Below are positions 63,885 through 64,000 of a stretch of DNA of 64,000 nt, one piece after another. Position 1 is the first letter of the stretch. The number at the start of each line of letters is the position of its first letter. The stretch lies in NCBI GenBank assembly GCA_003993805.1, contig RSEF01000006.1:27065402-27129401 (forward strand). The letters run 5' to 3'. The position numbers and the translations under genes were made by a program. Source of the stretch: Himantopus leucocephalus. Lineage: Eukaryota > Chordata > Aves > Charadriiformes > Recurvirostridae. The notes beneath the pieces are model-generated. The model ran no database searches and was not told the DNA's origin. It saw only the letters and a program-made list of their open reading frames with translations.

Positions 63885-64000
63885 TAAGGTGTGACAGTAA
63901 AACCCAGCTGTTTATGAATTATGGAGATTTCTCCAAGGGTAACCTATATCCATTGCATAGTACCTGTAACAGGGCAACACAGTTGCAGAGCCATACAACA

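Larger units (their letters stand above)
49791..64000. other. Single-copy noncoding DNA, 14.2 kb
   Basis: No gene or transposon recognised. Contents noted: a T run of 13 at 49901-49913; a T run of 21 at 51349-51369 with one unresolved base (N) at 51401; a patch at 50420-50515 that faintly recalls an old amniote repeat (GAAAGTCAATAGGAAAG, CTGATCCAAGGCCCATTTG); a GT patch near 61275; and a palindrome at 63856-63884. The 154-codon open frame at 62895-63359 and the 121-codon frame at 60063-60428 look like nothing known. AATAAA-type and TAAT-type words are scattered and not informative by themselves. Confidence 0.45.

Noticed and set aside
1..64000. tRNA, rRNA, snRNA genes, CRISPR arrays, bacterial-type operons
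   Set aside because: No tRNA B-box with a foldable cloverleaf, no rRNA or snRNA sequence, and no spaced direct repeats of CRISPR type were found; the sequence is vertebrate.

Overview
This is a 64 kb piece of vertebrate nuclear DNA, and very probably a bird. The best evidence is the set of CR1 (chicken repeat 1) LINE copies: two carry the CR1 3' tail with the 'taaaccattcgatgatt' ending, one keeps the GC-rich 5' region and the start of ORF1, and one keeps a piece of the ORF2 reverse transcriptase. Repeats I can see are sparse, there are a few very old MIR-like SINEs, and there are no primate or rodent SINEs. Turtles and crocodilians also carry CR1, so 'bird' is a strong inference and not proof.

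I recognise no protein-coding exon, tRNA, rRNA or other known RNA gene. Every open frame is short, few exceed 150 codons, and none resembles a protein family I know except the CR1 remnants. The window is best read as intergenic or deep intronic DNA. It could lie inside a long intron or a gene desert with regulatory elements; the sequence alone does not settle this.

Layout: 1-4.86 kb is AT-rich single-copy sequence. 4.86-5.80 kb is a minus-strand CR1 with an internal deletion; its 5' UTR makes the only CpG-island-like peak in the window. 5.8-9.19 kb is single copy. 9.19-10.27 kb is a long, old minus-strand CR1. 10.3-16.08 kb is single copy with two MIR-like SINEs. 16.08-16.56 kb is an ancient L3/CR1-type LINE beside a cluster of TAAT motifs. 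19.17-20.02 kb has two plus-strand CR1 tails. 20.0-36.3 kb is single copy with two MIR-like SINEs and, at 27.87 kb, a near-perfect X-box (RFX-type) inverted repeat. 36.29-36.35 kb is a poly-G tract interrupted by an assembly gap. 37.02-37.09 kb is a TGACA/CGACA pentanucleotide array. 45.19-45.72 kb holds a MIR-like piece and a CR1 reverse-transcriptase fragment. 45.7-64 kb is single copy, with a transcript-3'-end-like doublet of AATAAA signals at 49.74-49.77 kb.

No genes work together here in an operon-like sense. What can be described is transposon history (CR1, L3 and MIR layers of different age), simple repeats, and a few candidate regulatory sites. I found no convincing new biological system. 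The items most worth checking are the internally deleted CR1 with its retained promoter-like 5' end, the X-box, the homeodomain-motif cluster next to the L3 element, and the two-phase pentanucleotide array. All family assignments rest on recalled consensus sequences, not on a database search.
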